A DNA stretch of 64,000 nt from Campylobacter concisus (GCF_003049085.1 NZ_PIQX01000001.1:124001-188000), one strand, 5' to 3'; counted from the stretch's first letter, positions 1 to 11,272 are shown. Program-made: numbers and translations. The notes: a model not told the origin generated them from the letters alone.

Positions 1-1637
1 AGGAGCTAAACGAGCTTAGCTACGCTCAGGCCGCACTTTTAAGCACAATACCAAAAAATCCAAATAAGAATAGACTTGACCGCGTCTCAAACATAAACGC
101 CCTAAAAAACAGGGTCATAAAGATGCTTTATAAGGCAAATTTAATTGATCTTAGCGCATTTAAAAGAGCGCAAGCCGAGCCATTTAAAAATGTAAGAGCA
201 AAGGCTATCGTAACCGCGGAAGATTATGCAAATGTCGCTTTTAAAAACCAAATTTCAAAGGCGAGTTTGGATCTAAATTTACAAAAAGATATGCTTAAAA
301 TTTTAAAAGATACGATGTTTTCGCTAAAGGCTAAAAATGCAAACAACGCAGCAGCCGTGGTCATTGATAATAAAAAAATGAGTGTTGCTGCCTTCATCGG
401 CTCGCATGATGAGCATGCGCGTGACGGCAAAAACTCAGCCCTAAATATGAAGCGAAACACCGGCAGCACGCTAAAGCCTTTTATCTACTCGCTTGCGCTT
501 GATAGCGGGCTTATCACGCCAAATTCGCAGTTAATTGATACGCAAATTTATATAAAAGAGTATGCCCCAAAGAATTTTAGTAATGATTTTTTAGGTATCG
601 TAAGCGCAAAAGATGCTCTAAATTTCAGCCTAAATATCCCGGTTATAAATTTAAACTTAAAACTAAAAGACAATTCGCTTTACGAACTACTTGAAAAGGT
701 AAATTTAGTAGATGAAGATAAAGAGTATTATGGAGCTTCTATAACGCTTGGAAGTGCTGAAATGAGCCTGCTTGATCTTGCTCATCTTTATACTATTTAT
801 GCAAATGACGGCATTTATAGGCCGCTTGAGTTTGCTGGCAAAAACTACAAAAATGAGGAGAAAAATGTAACTCTCATTTCACCTCAAAGTGCCTATTTAA
901 CCGCTAAAATGCTAAGTGAAGCCTCAAGATCATATCTAAAAAATGCTTGGCAATACGCCCAAAACACGCCAAAGATCGCTTTTAAAACAGGCACAAGCGC
1001 AAACTCACGTGATCTTTACGCAATAGGCGTTGATGAAAATTACACAATTGCTATTTGGATTGGAAATTTTAATGCTAGCAAAACTGATAAACTAACAGGA
1101 CTAAATGACGTATCAAAGAGCCTTTTTGATATGTTTAAGATAATCGCTCAAAAAGAGAAGTTAAGATTTATGAGTGAGCCAGATGGCATTGAAAAAGTGC
1201 CAACCTGCCTTGATGCCTTTAACTATGAAAAGTGTAAAAAAATGGCACTTGATGATAGGATAAAGGGTGTAGATTTAAAGGATAAATGTGAAAGTTTAAG
1301 GGGTGAAGAGCTTGATTTTTTGGTTAAAAATGAGCTTTTGGATAAAGATGAGATACAAAAAAGTCCTTGTGCTGAAATTTTTAAAGACAAAAAGCCAGTT
1401 TTTGCCTATCCGTATGACAATGAAGAGATAGTGACAGATGAAAATATTACACAAGTTATGGTAAAATGCTACGCGTTTTTAGGCGATGAAATTTACCTAA
1501 AAATAGATGATTTGAACTTTTCTAAGATAGAAAATGCAAGCGAAAAAAAGTTTGATCTAACTCTTGGCGAGTACAGCATAAAATGCCTTGATCAAAACTC
1601 AAATCAAAGTGAAATAACAATAAAAATAAGGAGATAA
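1..1637 (+). CDS. pbpC: Penicillin-binding protein 1C, 3' part (5' end outside window)
   Basis: Bifunctional murein synthase of the PBP1C type, anchored in the inner membrane and acting on peptidoglycan. The reading frame is open from base 3, upstream of the Met codon at 123, so the true start lies before the window. The first codons (ELSYAQAALL, then PKNPNKNRLD) look like the end of the glycosyltransferase domain. The transpeptidase domain follows with all three motifs: STLK (nucleophile Ser), SLN, and KTGTS. A C-terminal beta-rich extension after about position 1140 fits the PBP1C C-terminal domain. The stop is one base before the start of the alpha-2-macroglobulin gene, the usual pairing for PBP1C, so the two are very probably co-transcribed. 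Family call is firm; the N-terminus cannot be judged. Confidence 0.93.
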   Translation, partial: ELNELSYAQAALLSTIPKNPNKNRLDRVSNINALKNRVIKMLYKANLIDLSAFKRAQAEPFKNVRAKAIVTAEDYANVAFKNQISKASLDLNLQKDMLKILKDTMFSLKAKNANNAAAVVIDNKKMSVAAFIGSHDEHARDGKNSALNMKRNTGSTLKPFIYSLALDSGLITPNSQLIDTQIYIKEYAPKNFSNDFLGIVSAKDALNFSLNIPVINLNLKLKDNSLYELLEKVNLVDEDKEYYGASITLGSAEMSLLDLAHLYTIYANDGIYRPLEFAGKNYKNEEKNVTLISPQSAYLTAKMLSEASRSYLKNAWQYAQNTPKIAFKTGTSANSRDLYAIGVDENYTIAIWIGNFNASKTDKLTGLNDVSKSLFDMFKIIAQKEKLRFMSEPDGIEKVPTCLDAFNYEKCKKMALDDRIKGVDLKDKCESLRGEELDFLVKNELLDKDEIQKSPCAEIFKDKKPVFAYPYDNEEIVTDENITQVMVKCYAFLGDEIYLKIDDLNFSKIENASEKKFDLTLGEYSIKCLDQNSNQSEITIKIRR

Positions 1638-1638
1638 A

Positions 1639-4600
1639 ATGTGGCAAAAAGTAGCGCTTCTAGCACTTTTGGGAATGACAAATTTATATGCTTTGAGCCT
1701 AAATGGCGCTGCGCAGATAAAATCGCCCCTAAGCGTAGAGTTTGGGCTAGAAGATAAAGTCGATAAAAATTTTGTTGGTATGCTAAGCGATAAAAAGCTA
1801 CTTTTGTGCCAACCAGCATTAAATGGTACGGTTAGATTTAATAATCAAAGCTTGCTACTTTTTACAAAAGATATGCATGCTGGTTTGGATTATAGCTGCA
1901 AGCTTGAAAATGGAAGCACTGCTAGTTTTGCCACGAAAGAATTTGAGCTAACAAAGATAGAAAAAATAAGCGATAGCAAATATATACTTAAATTTAATGA
2001 TGAAGTAAATATTGAAGCTATCAAAAATATTGCCGTAAAAGATGCAAAATTTAAAGCGGTTGAGCTTTCTAACAATAGCTTTGAGCTTAATCTTGATAAA
2101 AATTTAAGCAATCCAGTTTTTGATTTTGGTGAAAAATTTGAGAGTAAATTTGGCGCAACGCTTTCAGGTGAAACGATAGTAAATTTTGCAGATGAAATAA
2201 GCGAAGAAAGCGTAAATATAAATGATAATGCAAAGAGTCTTGAGATACCTGAAATTTATCCAGTGAGCCTTGATAATGGCATCTTGGGCTTTAGAATTTA
2301 TCTAAAAAATTGGCTTGATGACGACATTAACTTTAAAAAATTTATAAACATTAAAGGTGTAAAAAACTTTAGCATTAGTGACGTTAAATATAGTGACAAC
2401 TATGAAGAAAACTCAGAACTTAGCGAATATTATTACTACATTGATATCACAAGTGACGATTTTAAGCCACAAAATAGTTATGAAATCACCATTAAACCAG
2501 GCTTTGGCGATGATAGAAATGTAGTAAGAGAAGAAAGTAGCTATGAAGTAGTAGCTGGTAATTTTACTCCATTTGCAAATTTTATAAATAATGAGCCATA
2601 TATCTCAAGTGTTGGCGAAATCGGTATCAGAAGTGCAAATTTGCCTGAGTTAAATGTAAGCATTGAAAAGCTAAGCGATCAAAATTTTAGATATTTCTTA
2701 AATTTTAATGACAATAACGAAGAGTTAAGCAACTTCAGCACAAAAGTAGCAAGCAAAAGTTATAAGCTTGATGGCGCATTAAATGAAATTTCACTAAATA
2801 AAATCAAACTTGACTTTGCTGGAGCTGGAGACGGCGTTTATAAGATAAATTTAAACTACGGCAAAGATAAGAGCGTCTCAAAAGTAGTCTACCTAAGTGA
2901 TATCGCCGTAAATGCAAAGCTTGGCAAGGATGAAATTTTCGTATTTGCAAATCGTCTTGGCGAAAATACAATGCTTCCAAATGCAAATGTAAAAATTTAT
3001 GGTAAGAAAAACGAAGAGATCGCAGTTGGTGCGACAAATGATATAGGTGTTTTTAAATTCAATAAAAAAGATATTTACAAAGATATCTCCTCAGTGGTTG
3101 TCTCTCTTGGAAAAGAGCAAAATTTTCTTATTTTAAAAGAAGACGAAGCGCTAAATGAAGCAAAATTTATGAGCCAAAATGCCAGTGAGAGTATCGATGC
3201 GTACGTTCATTTTGCTTCAAATATCATAAGACCAAATGAGAGTTTAAGGGGTGCAATCTATCTAAGAGATAGAGATTTTAATCCTTTAAAAAATATGCCT
3301 ATAAAGATAAAATTTTTCGATCCACAAGGCAAAAGTAGTGCTGAAATTTCAAAAAATACAAATGACGTTGGCATGGTAAATTTTGAAAAAGAGATACTAA
3401 GCGATCTAAGCGGTAGATTTAATATGCAAGTAATTTATGCAAGCAAAGTGATCTCAAATGTGCCATTTTTTGTTGAGAGTTTTATGCCAAATAGGATAAA
3501 AAATGAGATAACGCTTGAGAAGGATAAATTTTTCGCAAATGAGCTTATTAGAGCAAATCTAGCTAGTAACTATCTCTTTGGTGGCGCTGCTAGCGAGCTT
3601 GATGGCAGCATGCAGGTTAGCTTTTTTGATGATGAATATAAAAATAGCGAGTTTAAAGAGTATAAATTTAAAAACAATACGCTAAAACCAAGCGCTTATC
3701 CATCTTTTGAAAACGATCTCACTCTTTCAAAAGATGGTAAATCAAGCCAAATGATAGATCTTAGCTTTAGCACTAAAAATGCCTCTTCTATCATAACAGG
3801 CGTGATAAATTTCAATGTAAATGATGATGGTAAAAACGTAAGCGATACAAAAAGCTTTACGCTCTATCCTTACAAGGATATGGTCGGTATCGCAGCAAGT
3901 ACGACATTTGCTGAGCCAAACGAAGATGTAAAAATAAGAACGGTTGTAGTAGATATGTCAAGTCAAAAGGCCGTAAAATCAAATTTAAAATTTGATATAA
4001 AACGTGTCACTTGGCAATACCAAAGAGATGCAAATGGCTATATAAAGTGGTTTCAAACGCTAGAAGATGTGGATAATTTTTATAAAGATAATGGCGAGTT
4101 TAGCTATAAATTTACACAAAGTGGCTCATATGTGATCATCGCTACAAATCTAGTAAGTGGAGCAAGCACAAGCCTTGATATGGACGTAAGTGGCTACAAC
4201 TACTCAACTCTAGCACCTACAAAAGAGCTTAGCAAATCTCAAATCAAGCTAAATAAAAATATCTACAAAAAAGGCGATGAACTAAGTGCTGATATAAGCT
4301 CAGCTATAAAAGAAGGCATCGCTCTCGTTACGCTTGAAGATGGTGGCGTGAAAGCTTACAAGGTCGTTAAGATAAAAAACAACTCAGCAAATGTGAAATT
4401 TAAACTTGACTTTGATTTTAGCGGACTTTATGTGAGTGCAAATATCTACCGCATGACAGATGGTGGATTAACTCCGTTTAGGACTTACGGTAAGGTTTAT
4501 GCTAAGGCTGATAAGTCATCAAGGATACTTGATCTAAGTCTTGATGCACCAAATATGGCAAAAAGTGATGAAAATATAAAAATTTCTCTAAAAACAAAGC

Positions 4601-6759
4601 CAAAAGCTTATGTGAATTTATTTATCACAGATGTTGGCGTGCTTGATATAACGTCACAAAAGCCAGCCGACCCACTTAAATTTTTTGATAAAATTTTACC
4701 AGATGGCGTTTTTGACTATGACATTTATAATATGCTTACAAACTATAAGGTCGAGGGCAAAACTTTAAGCTTTGGTGGCGATATGGCGGCACTTGCTATG
4801 GAGGCAAAAATGGCAAAACATGCTAGCCCGGTCGATAGTAAAAATATAAAAACATACGCAAATTTAGTAAGTCTTCAAGCTGACGATAATGGTGAAATTT
4901 CATACGAGTTTAAAACGCCAAATGGCTTTAACTCAGCCATTAGAGTAGATGTCGTGGCAAATAATGAAAATAGTATGAATGCGGTAAATAAAGAAATTTT
5001 AGTAAAAGATGATGTGATTATTAAACCAAGTGCGTTAGTTTATCTGCTAAAAGGCGATGAGCTAAATGCGAACTTAAGGCTTATAAATACAACAAATGAG
5101 GATAAAAATTTAACCATAAAAGTGGCTAGCAGTAAAAATTTAAGCATTAAAACAAAAGAAAATGCGAATTTAAAGCCGCTTGAGAATAAAGCCTTTACAT
5201 TTAAAATTTCAGCTCTTGAAGCTGGAGCTGGCGAATACAATATAACAATAAGCGACAAAAATAGCTCAAAAACGGCTCAAAATTTACTTGATGTAGTTAA
5301 TCCTTATACGATTAGCACCTATGCAAAAAGTAGCGTCTTTGATAAAGAGAGCATGATCTCTCTTCCAAAAGGCTTTCACAATGTTAGTATAGATGCGTCA
5401 AGCTCGGTCTCAAGCGTATTATTAGCAGCTTCTAAAAATTTAGTCGAGTACCCTTACGGATGTGCGGAGCAAAGGAGCTCAAGACTGCTTGCGCTTTTAA
5501 ATTTAAAGCCAAAAGATGAGCTTGAAAAAAATGATCAAAAGAGATTTATTGCAAGCGGTATGAGTGAGCTAATTAAGATGCAAAAACCAGATGGTAGCTT
5601 TGGCTACTGGAGCGATCTAGGTAGTACTAATGCATTTGCTTCGATCTATGCAACTGACGTGCTACTTGATCTTGAAGAGGCTGGATATGAGATAGGTAAA
5701 AGAGTAAAACAAAGTGCTGTAAATTCAATGGCAAAATATGTAAATAGTGACCTTGAAGCGCTCTACTCTCTATATGTAAGCTCCCGCGCAAATGTTGCTG
5801 ATAAATCAGTGCTAAATAAAATTTATGACCATAAAGCTTACAATACGACCGCACTTAATAAATATCTAATGGCAGCGGCTCTAAAGCTAAACGGCTTAAA
5901 TGACGAAGCAAAGGTGGCGCTAAAAGATATTAAAAAAGCTCAGGCGGCTGATTACAGCAGGGATTATTCTAGCTTTAGCTCAAAAGTAAGAGATAACGCC
6001 TTTATCTTATACTTGCACGCAAAATACTTTGAGAAAAACGACTACTCAGACGACCTTGCAAATTTCTTGATAGTAAATTTAAATGAGCTTAGCTCAACGC
6101 AGGAGCGTGCATTTACGCTTAGAGCGCTAAACGCCTACTTTGGTAAAGATAGCGGCGAGAAAAATAACAAATTTAAGCTTAGCTACAACGGCGAAAGTAA
6201 AGAATTTGACGGCCTTTTAAGCACATCATTTACTACAAAAAATGGCGAATTTAACATAACTCCGCTAGGTTCAAATAAGCTTTATGTAACTATCTTAAGC
6301 TACGCTTACGTGCCGCTTGAGATCAAACACAAAATCGAGCCAAAAGAGCTTGACATCTACCGCGTTTTTGTCGATGAAAAAGGCAAAGAGTTGGGTCTTG
6401 ACAGCCTAAAAGTAAATGACGTCATCTACTCAAAAGTGGTGATAAACTCAAAAACAATGGTTAAAAATGGCGTTATTAACGAGATCGTAAGTAGCTGCTT
6501 TGAGCCGATAAATGAAAATTTAAGCAACTTTAGCAAGAGCTTAAAAAACAGCTTACAAGTAGAGTATAAAAGCATAAAAGATGACCGCGTGCTAAGCTTT
6601 TACACGCTAAATAGCGACGAAAAAGACGCCGTGCTTTACACACCTTATAGAGTAAGACTTGGCGGCAAATGCTCGCTTGGTGCAGTTACAACTGAAAATA
6701 TGTATAACGAAAGACAAAACGACTACGACCTAGCCGTGAGAAGCTTTAACGTAAAATAG
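1639..6759 (+). CDS. Bacterial alpha-2-macroglobulin (YfhM-like, thioester type)
   Basis: A 1706-residue periplasmic protease-trap protein. It starts with a signal peptide (MWQKVALLALLG... to about residue 19) without a lipobox cysteine, so it should be soluble rather than a lipoprotein as in E. coli YfhM. Repeated beta-sandwich (macroglobulin) domains fill residues 20 to about 1200. The thioester motif CAEQ is at residues 1275-1278 in the context YPYGCAEQRSSR, followed by the alpha-helical thioester domain with a PDGSFGYW motif. The family is thought to trap proteases that breach the outer membrane while the partner PBP1C repairs the wall. It follows pbpC by one base. Length is normal for the family. 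Confidence 0.93.
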   Translation: MWQKVALLALLGMTNLYALSLNGAAQIKSPLSVEFGLEDKVDKNFVGMLSDKKLLLCQPALNGTVRFNNQSLLLFTKDMHAGLDYSCKLENGSTASFATKEFELTKIEKISDSKYILKFNDEVNIEAIKNIAVKDAKFKAVELSNNSFELNLDKNLSNPVFDFGEKFESKFGATLSGETIVNFADEISEESVNINDNAKSLEIPEIYPVSLDNGILGFRIYLKNWLDDDINFKKFINIKGVKNFSISDVKYSDNYEENSELSEYYYYIDITSDDFKPQNSYEITIKPGFGDDRNVVREESSYEVVAGNFTPFANFINNEPYISSVGEIGIRSANLPELNVSIEKLSDQNFRYFLNFNDNNEELSNFSTKVASKSYKLDGALNEISLNKIKLDFAGAGDGVYKINLNYGKDKSVSKVVYLSDIAVNAKLGKDEIFVFANRLGENTMLPNANVKIYGKKNEEIAVGATNDIGVFKFNKKDIYKDISSVVVSLGKEQNFLILKEDEALNEAKFMSQNASESIDAYVHFASNIIRPNESLRGAIYLRDRDFNPLKNMPIKIKFFDPQGKSSAEISKNTNDVGMVNFEKEILSDLSGRFNMQVIYASKVISNVPFFVESFMPNRIKNEITLEKDKFFANELIRANLASNYLFGGAASELDGSMQVSFFDDEYKNSEFKEYKFKNNTLKPSAYPSFENDLTLSKDGKSSQMIDLSFSTKNASSIITGVINFNVNDDGKNVSDTKSFTLYPYKDMVGIAASTTFAEPNEDVKIRTVVVDMSSQKAVKSNLKFDIKRVTWQYQRDANGYIKWFQTLEDVDNFYKDNGEFSYKFTQSGSYVIIATNLVSGASTSLDMDVSGYNYSTLAPTKELSKSQIKLNKNIYKKGDELSADISSAIKEGIALVTLEDGGVKAYKVVKIKNNSANVKFKLDFDFSGLYVSANIYRMTDGGLTPFRTYGKVYAKADKSSRILDLSLDAPNMAKSDENIKISLKTKPKAYVNLFITDVGVLDITSQKPADPLKFFDKILPDGVFDYDIYNMLTNYKVEGKTLSFGGDMAALAMEAKMAKHASPVDSKNIKTYANLVSLQADDNGEISYEFKTPNGFNSAIRVDVVANNENSMNAVNKEILVKDDVIIKPSALVYLLKGDELNANLRLINTTNEDKNLTIKVASSKNLSIKTKENANLKPLENKAFTFKISALEAGAGEYNITISDKNSSKTAQNLLDVVNPYTISTYAKSSVFDKESMISLPKGFHNVSIDASSSVSSVLLAASKNLVEYPYGCAEQRSSRLLALLNLKPKDELEKNDQKRFIASGMSELIKMQKPDGSFGYWSDLGSTNAFASIYATDVLLDLEEAGYEIGKRVKQSAVNSMAKYVNSDLEALYSLYVSSRANVADKSVLNKIYDHKAYNTTALNKYLMAAALKLNGLNDEAKVALKDIKKAQAADYSRDYSSFSSKVRDNAFILYLHAKYFEKNDYSDDLANFLIVNLNELSSTQERAFTLRALNAYFGKDSGEKNNKFKLSYNGESKEFDGLLSTSFTTKNGEFNITPLGSNKLYVTILSYAYVPLEIKHKIEPKELDIYRVFVDEKGKELGLDSLKVNDVIYSKVVINSKTMVKNGVINEIVSSCFEPINENLSNFSKSLKNSLQVEYKSIKDDRVLSFYTLNSDEKDAVLYTPYRVRLGGKCSLGAVTTENMYNERQNDYDLAVRSFNVK

Positions 6760-6772
6760 CTATCTAAACTTC

Positions 6773-6790
6773 GGGGCGTTTAACCGCCCC
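6773..6790 (+). terminator. Hairpin after the alpha-2-macroglobulin gene
   Basis: Six perfect G/C-rich pairs (ggggcg at 6773-6778 with cgcccc at 6785-6790) around the loop tttaac, 14 bases after the stop codon. The downstream sequence is not a clean T-run, so termination may be weak. Confidence 0.45.
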
Positions 6791-6880
6791 AAGCCCATAT
6801 TTCCCCACTTTTGCAAAGATTTTTTTAAACAAATTTTAGATAACATTAAGCATTTTTTAAACGAAACTGAGGAGAGAAAA

Positions 6881-9505
6881 GTGGCAGAATTTTACAATGC
6901 AAAAGAGATAGAAGATAAATTTTATAAAATTTGGGAAGAACGCGGATACTTCGAGATAGACGCAAACAAAGATATCCAAAAAGATGGACGTAAATTTTGC
7001 ATTATGATGCCACCTCCAAACGTGACTGGATCGCTTCACATCGGACACGCCCTAACCTTCACACTTCAAGATATCGTGACTCGCTACAAGAGGATGGACG
7101 GCTACAAGACACTTTGGCAGCCAGGCCTTGACCACGCTGGCATCGCTACTCAAAACGTCGTTGAAAAGCAGCTTTTGGCTCAAGGGATCAAAAAAGAAGA
7201 GCTTGGACGTGAGAAATTTGTAGAAAAAGTGTGGGAGTGGAAAGAAAAAAGCGGCGGCATGATCGTCCATCAGATGCGAAAACTTGGCATCACTCCGGCT
7301 TGGTCACGCCAGAGATTTACTATGGATGAGGGCTTAAGAAAAGCTGTGAAAAAAGCCTTTGTAAATTTATACGACAAAGGACTAATTGTCCAGAAAAACT
7401 ACATGATAAACTGGTGTACACACGACGGCGCGCTTTCTGACATCGAGGTTGAGCACAAAGAAAATAAGGGCAAGCTTTATCATTTGAGATATTATTTTGC
7501 AAACAAGCCAAGTGAATTTGTTGTTGTTGCAACAACTCGTCCAGAGACCTACTTTGGTGACACCGCCGTAATGGTAAATCCAAACGACGAGCGCTATAAA
7601 AATTTAATCGGTAAAAAGGTGGTGCTACCTATCATAAATAGAGAGATCGAGATTATTGCAGACGAGCACGTTGATATGGAGTTTGGAACAGGCCTTGTTA
7701 AGGTCACACCTGCGCATGATCAAAACGACTACGAAGTTGGTAAAAGGCACGACCTTGAGTTTATTACTGTATTTGATGAAAAGGGTATTTTAAACGACAA
7801 GTGCGATAAATTTGCAGGTTTTGAGAGGCTTGAGGCTAGAGATATCGTCGTGGCCGAGCTTAAAAAACTTGGCAATGTTGAAAAGATCGAGGACTACGAA
7901 AACCAGGTAGGCTACTGCTACCGCTGCAAAAACGTTGTCGAGCCATACATCTCAAAGCAGTGGTTTGTCAAAAAAGAGATCGCAGACGAGGCGATTGCAA
8001 AGGTCTCAGAGGGTCTTTCTAAATTTTATCCGCCGCACTGGATAAACAGCTTTAACGCATGGATGAGAGAGCTAAGAGACTGGTGTATCTCACGCCAGCT
8101 TTGGTGGGGACATCAAATTCCAGTATTTTACTGCGATGATTGCGGTCATATGTGGGCTGACGAGGGTGAGCCGTGCGAGTGCAAAAAGTGCAAAAGTAAA
8201 AACATCCACCAAGACCCAGATGTGCTAGATACGTGGTTTAGCTCTGGTCTTTGGCCATTTAGCACGCTTGGCTGGGGCAATGAAAATGAGCTAAAAAATG
8301 AAAAATGGTTTGAAGGCGATTTGGCTGAATTTTATCCAAACAACCTTCTCATAACTGGCTTTGATATATTATTTTTCTGGGTTGCTAGGATGATGTTTCA
8401 GGGTGAAAACGCTCTTGGCAAGCTGCCATTTGACGACATCTACCTACACGCGCTTGTAAAAGATGAGTTTGGCAGAAAGATGAGCAAAAGCCTTGGCAAC
8501 GTAATCGACCCACTTGATAGTATAAATGAGTATAGCGCCGATATCTTGCGCTTTACGCTAACGCTTCTAGCTGTTCAAGGACGCGACATCAAGCTAAGTG
8601 ACACCAAGATGAAGCAGGTAAGAAATTTCACCAACAAGCTTTATAATGCGAGCAAATATCTCATGCTAAATGAGAGCAAATTTGCAAATTTAGAGGATAT
8701 CAAGCTTCAAACAAAGCTTGGAATTTATATGAATAGCCGCTTTAACGAGTGCGTGAGAGAGGTGCGTGAAAACATCGACGCTTACCGCTTTAATGACGCA
8801 GCAAACACACTTTATAAATTCCTCTGGGATGAGTTTTGCGACTGGGGCATCGAGCTTAGCAAGGCTGATAAAGCGAGCGTAAAAGAGCTTGGAAGTATAT
8901 TTAAAGAGGCGATGAAACTACTAAATCCTTTCATGCCATTTCTTTCAGAGTATCTATTTCAAGAGCTTAGCGGCACACGGCTTGAAAATGCAAAATCAAT
9001 AATGGTGATGAGCTACCCAGAGGTAAAAGAGCGAAATTTAGATGTAGAGAAGAAATTTGAGCTAGTTATCGAAGCGATCGTGGCTATTCGCCGTGCAAAA
9101 GCGACCATCGATCTTGGCAACTCAAAGATAGCAAAAGCCTTTGTTAAATTTAATGAAAAAATAGATCTTGACGAGGTTAAAGAGTACATCAAGCTGCTTG
9201 CAAAATGCGAAGAGATTGGCTTTGTAGATGAGAAAATAGAAAATTCAATAAGAGACGTGAGCGAAAATTTAGAGGCATTTGTCCCACTTGAAGGGCTTGA
9301 TATGAGCGGTATCATCACAAGGCTAAGGTCTCAAAAGACAAAGCTTGAAAAAGAGATAGCCAAACTCTCAGGCATGCTAAATAACCAAAATTTCGTGGCA
9401 AACGCACCAAAAGAGGTCATAGAGACAAACAAAGAGGCGCTAGAGAGCGCTGAGGCTAAATTTAAAAAAGTATGTGAAGAATTAGAAGCTCTTGGAGAAA
9501 AATAG
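6881..9505 (+). CDS. valS: Valine--tRNA ligase
   Basis: Charges tRNA-Val in the cytoplasm; class I synthetase. HIGH motif at residues 53-56 ([15 protein letters not shown]) and KMSKS at 533-537. The editing (CP1) domain lies between, with [13 protein letters not shown] and [15 protein letters not shown] motifs, and the C-terminal coiled-coil arm covers about residues 805-874. A four-cysteine zinc-like segment (CDDC...CECKKC) is near residue 420. At 874 residues the length is typical. The start is GTG at 6881, preceded by a clear gaggag ribosome site. Its stop overlaps the metN start by one base. Confidence 0.97.
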   Translation: MAEFYNAKEIEDKFYKIWEERGYFEIDANKDIQKDGRKFCIMMPPPNVTGSLHIGHALTFTLQDIVTRYKRMDGYKTLWQPGLDHAGIATQNVVEKQLLAQGIKKEELGREKFVEKVWEWKEKSGGMIVHQMRKLGITPAWSRQRFTMDEGLRKAVKKAFVNLYDKGLIVQKNYMINWCTHDGALSDIEVEHKENKGKLYHLRYYFANKPSEFVVVATTRPETYFGDTAVMVNPNDERYKNLIGKKVVLPIINREIEIIADEHVDMEFGTGLVKVTPAHDQNDYEVGKRHDLEFITVFDEKGILNDKCDKFAGFERLEARDIVVAELKKLGNVEKIEDYENQVGYCYRCKNVVEPYISKQWFVKKEIADEAIAKVSEGLSKFYPPHWINSFNAWMRELRDWCISRQLWWGHQIPVFYCDDCGHMWADEGEPCECKKCKSKNIHQDPDVLDTWFSSGLWPFSTLGWGNENELKNEKWFEGDLAEFYPNNLLITGFDILFFWVARMMFQGENALGKLPFDDIYLHALVKDEFGRKMSKSLGNVIDPLDSINEYSADILRFTLTLLAVQGRDIKLSDTKMKQVRNFTNKLYNASKYLMLNESKFANLEDIKLQTKLGIYMNSRFNECVREVRENIDAYRFNDAANTLYKFLWDEFCDWGIELSKADKASVKELGSIFKEAMKLLNPFMPFLSEYLFQELSGTRLENAKSIMVMSYPEVKERNLDVEKKFELVIEAIVAIRRAKATIDLGNSKIAKAFVKFNEKIDLDEVKEYIKLLAKCEEIGFVDEKIENSIRDVSENLEAFVPLEGLDMSGIITRLRSQKTKLEKEIAKLSGMLNNQNFVANAPKEVIETNKEALESAEAKFKKVCEELEALGEK

Positions 9506-10461
9506 TGATAAAAATAGAGAAATTAAGCAAATTTTATGGTGATACGCAAATCCTTTTTGATATAAATTTAGAGGTTAAAAAGGGTGAAATTTTTGCTATC
9601 GTGGGACACAGCGGTGCTGGTAAATCAACGCTTTTAAGGTGCATAAACGGACTTGAGAGCTACCAAGGTGGCAGCTTAAAAGTCTTTGATAAAGAGATAA
9701 AAAATTTAGATGAGATGCAGCAAAGGCATTTAAGGCGAGATGTCGGGATGATATTTCAGCATTTTGCATTAATGGCTAGAAAAAACGTCTTTGAAAACGT
9801 CGCTACTCCGCTTAAATTTTGGGGTTATAAAAGCGATGAAACTGAAAAAAGAGTGAGAGAGCTTTTAAATTTAGTCGGTCTTGAAAGCAAGGCAAAAAGC
9901 TATCCAAGCGAGCTAAGTGGCGGGCAAAAACAACGTGTCGCCATCGCTAGAGCGCTTGCTTTAAATCCTAAAATTTTACTAAGCGACGAGGCGACTTCGG
10001 CTCTTGATCCAAATACTACAAATCAAATTTTAGAGCTGCTTGAAAAGATAAACAAAGAGCTAGACATCAGCGTCGTAATCGTCACGCACGAGATGGAGGT
10101 CGTAAAATCGATCGCAAAACGTGCGATACTACTAGAAGGCGGTAAGATCATAGGCTTTGGAAGTATTGAAGAGCTATTTTTAAAGCCAGATGAGAAGATG
10201 AAAGAATTTTTGGGTGAAGTAGAAATTCTACCAAGCACTGGCACAAATATTAGGCTATTTTTCCCAAAAGAAGTGGCTCAAAACAGCGTGATCACGCACA
10301 TGGCAAGAAGCCTAAATATCGACTTTAACATAGTTTGGGGCAAGCTTGAGAAGCTAAACGAAAATGTTCTTGGCTCGCTTGTCATAAACATAGATGAAAA
10401 AGATAAAGAAAACGTACTTAACTACATCAAGCAAAGTGGCGTTTTATGGGAGGTTGCTTGA
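9505..10461 (+). CDS. metN: Methionine ABC transporter ATP-binding protein
   Basis: Cytoplasmic ATPase of the MetNIQ methionine importer. Walker A is GHSGAGKST at residues 34-42, the Q-loop is near IFQHFALM, the signature is LSGGQKQR and Walker B is [13 protein letters not shown]. Residues about 240-318 form the C-terminal NIL domain, which in MetN binds methionine and inhibits transport. The GTG start at 9505 shares a base with the valS stop, and the metN stop overlaps the metI ATG in the same way (TGATG), so translation is probably coupled. Confidence 0.95.
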   Translation: MIKIEKLSKFYGDTQILFDINLEVKKGEIFAIVGHSGAGKSTLLRCINGLESYQGGSLKVFDKEIKNLDEMQQRHLRRDVGMIFQHFALMARKNVFENVATPLKFWGYKSDETEKRVRELLNLVGLESKAKSYPSELSGGQKQRVAIARALALNPKILLSDEATSALDPNTTNQILELLEKINKELDISVVIVTHEMEVVKSIAKRAILLEGGKIIGFGSIEELFLKPDEKMKEFLGEVEILPSTGTNIRLFFPKEVAQNSVITHMARSLNIDFNIVWGKLEKLNENVLGSLVINIDEKDKENVLNYIKQSGVLWEVA

Positions 10462-11135
10462 TGTTTGGTATTGATTTTTCTAAATTTCCAGATGTGTTTT
10501 TGAGGATACTGTTGCCAGCTATCGGCGAGACGCTATATATGAGCATTGTCTCTACTCTACTCGCCTTTGCCATAGGCCTCATACCTGCGGTTTTGCTCAT
10601 ACTTTCAGATAAAGATGGACTAAAGCCAAACAAGCAGCTTTATTTTGTACTTGATATCATTATAAATGTGCTTAGAAGCTTTCCGTTTATTATCCTCATT
10701 ATTGTGCTCTTTCCGGTCACAAAAATGATCGTGGGCACAAGTATTGGCACCACAGCTGCGATCGTTCCGCTAACTATCGGAGCAGCTCCATTTGTAGCAA
10801 GACTAATCGAAAACGCTCTAAAAGAGGTTGATAAAGGCATAATTGAAGCCGCTCAAAGTTTTGGTAGTTCGAAATTACAGATCATCTTTCGCGTGATGTT
10901 TGTAGAGGCGCTTCCTGGTATCATCTCGGCATTTACACTAACGCTTATCGTAAATATCGGCTTTTCAGCGATGGCTGGTGCAGTTGGCGGTGGCGGACTA
11001 GGATCTGTCGCTATAAACTACGGATATCAAAGATTTCGCCCAGATATCATGCTTTACACCGTGGTTATTCTTATCATTATGGTTCAAATTTTTCAAGTTT
11101 TAGGTAACTACTTATATAAAATTTCTAAAAAATAG
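10461..11135 (+). CDS. metI: Methionine ABC transporter permease
   Basis: Inner-membrane permease subunit of the methionine importer, 224 residues with five to six hydrophobic segments. The coupling-loop region, which contacts MetN, is around EAAQSFGSSKLQIIFRVM. I chose ATG 10461 over an in-frame ATG at 10446 because it forms the TGATG junction with metN and has gggagg at 10448-10453 at proper spacing. The two metQ genes follow after a 257-base leader with its own promoter. Confidence 0.93.
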   Translation: MFGIDFSKFPDVFLRILLPAIGETLYMSIVSTLLAFAIGLIPAVLLILSDKDGLKPNKQLYFVLDIIINVLRSFPFIILIIVLFPVTKMIVGTSIGTTAAIVPLTIGAAPFVARLIENALKEVDKGIIEAAQSFGSSKLQIIFRVMFVEALPGIISAFTLTLIVNIGFSAMAGAVGGGGLGSVAINYGYQRFRPDIMLYTVVILIIMVQIFQVLGNYLYKISKK

Positions 11136-11170
11136 GCCTTTGTTTTTATCTGATTTTAAGCTTTTTTCCT

Positions 11171-11176
11171 TAAAAT
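11171..11176 (+). promoter_or_regulatory. Putative -10 box of the metQ leader promoter
   Basis: TAAAAT preceded by T-rich stretches, the usual form of Campylobacter sigma-70 promoters. Transcription would begin near 11183, giving a leader of about 210 bases before metQ. It implies that the binding proteins are made from their own transcript as well as by readthrough from metNI. Confidence 0.5.
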
Positions 11177-11210
11177 TGCCCGAATTAATTTTTAGCTGAA
11201 AGGATAAAAG

Positions 11211-11270
11211 ATGAAATCAGATATGTGCCACATGTGCCGCCTAGTAAAAAACGCGTTGTCGAAAGACTAA
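11211..11270 (+). CDS. Putative Met/Cys leader peptide (19 residues) upstream of metQ
   Basis: A short frame reading MKSDMCHMCRLVKNALSKD and then TAA. It has a good ribosome site (aaaggataaaag) directly before the ATG, containing the same nine bases, AAAGGATAA, as the metQ ribosome site (copies at 11199-11207 and 11381-11389). Three of the first eight residues are Met, and Cys occurs at 6 and 9. The stop is two bases before the first arm of a stem that competes with a second stem. I infer a sulfur-amino-acid-sensing leader peptide. No homology is claimed; chance cannot be excluded for so short a frame. Confidence 0.5.
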   Translation: MKSDMCHMCRLVKNALSKD

Positions 11271-11272
11271 TC

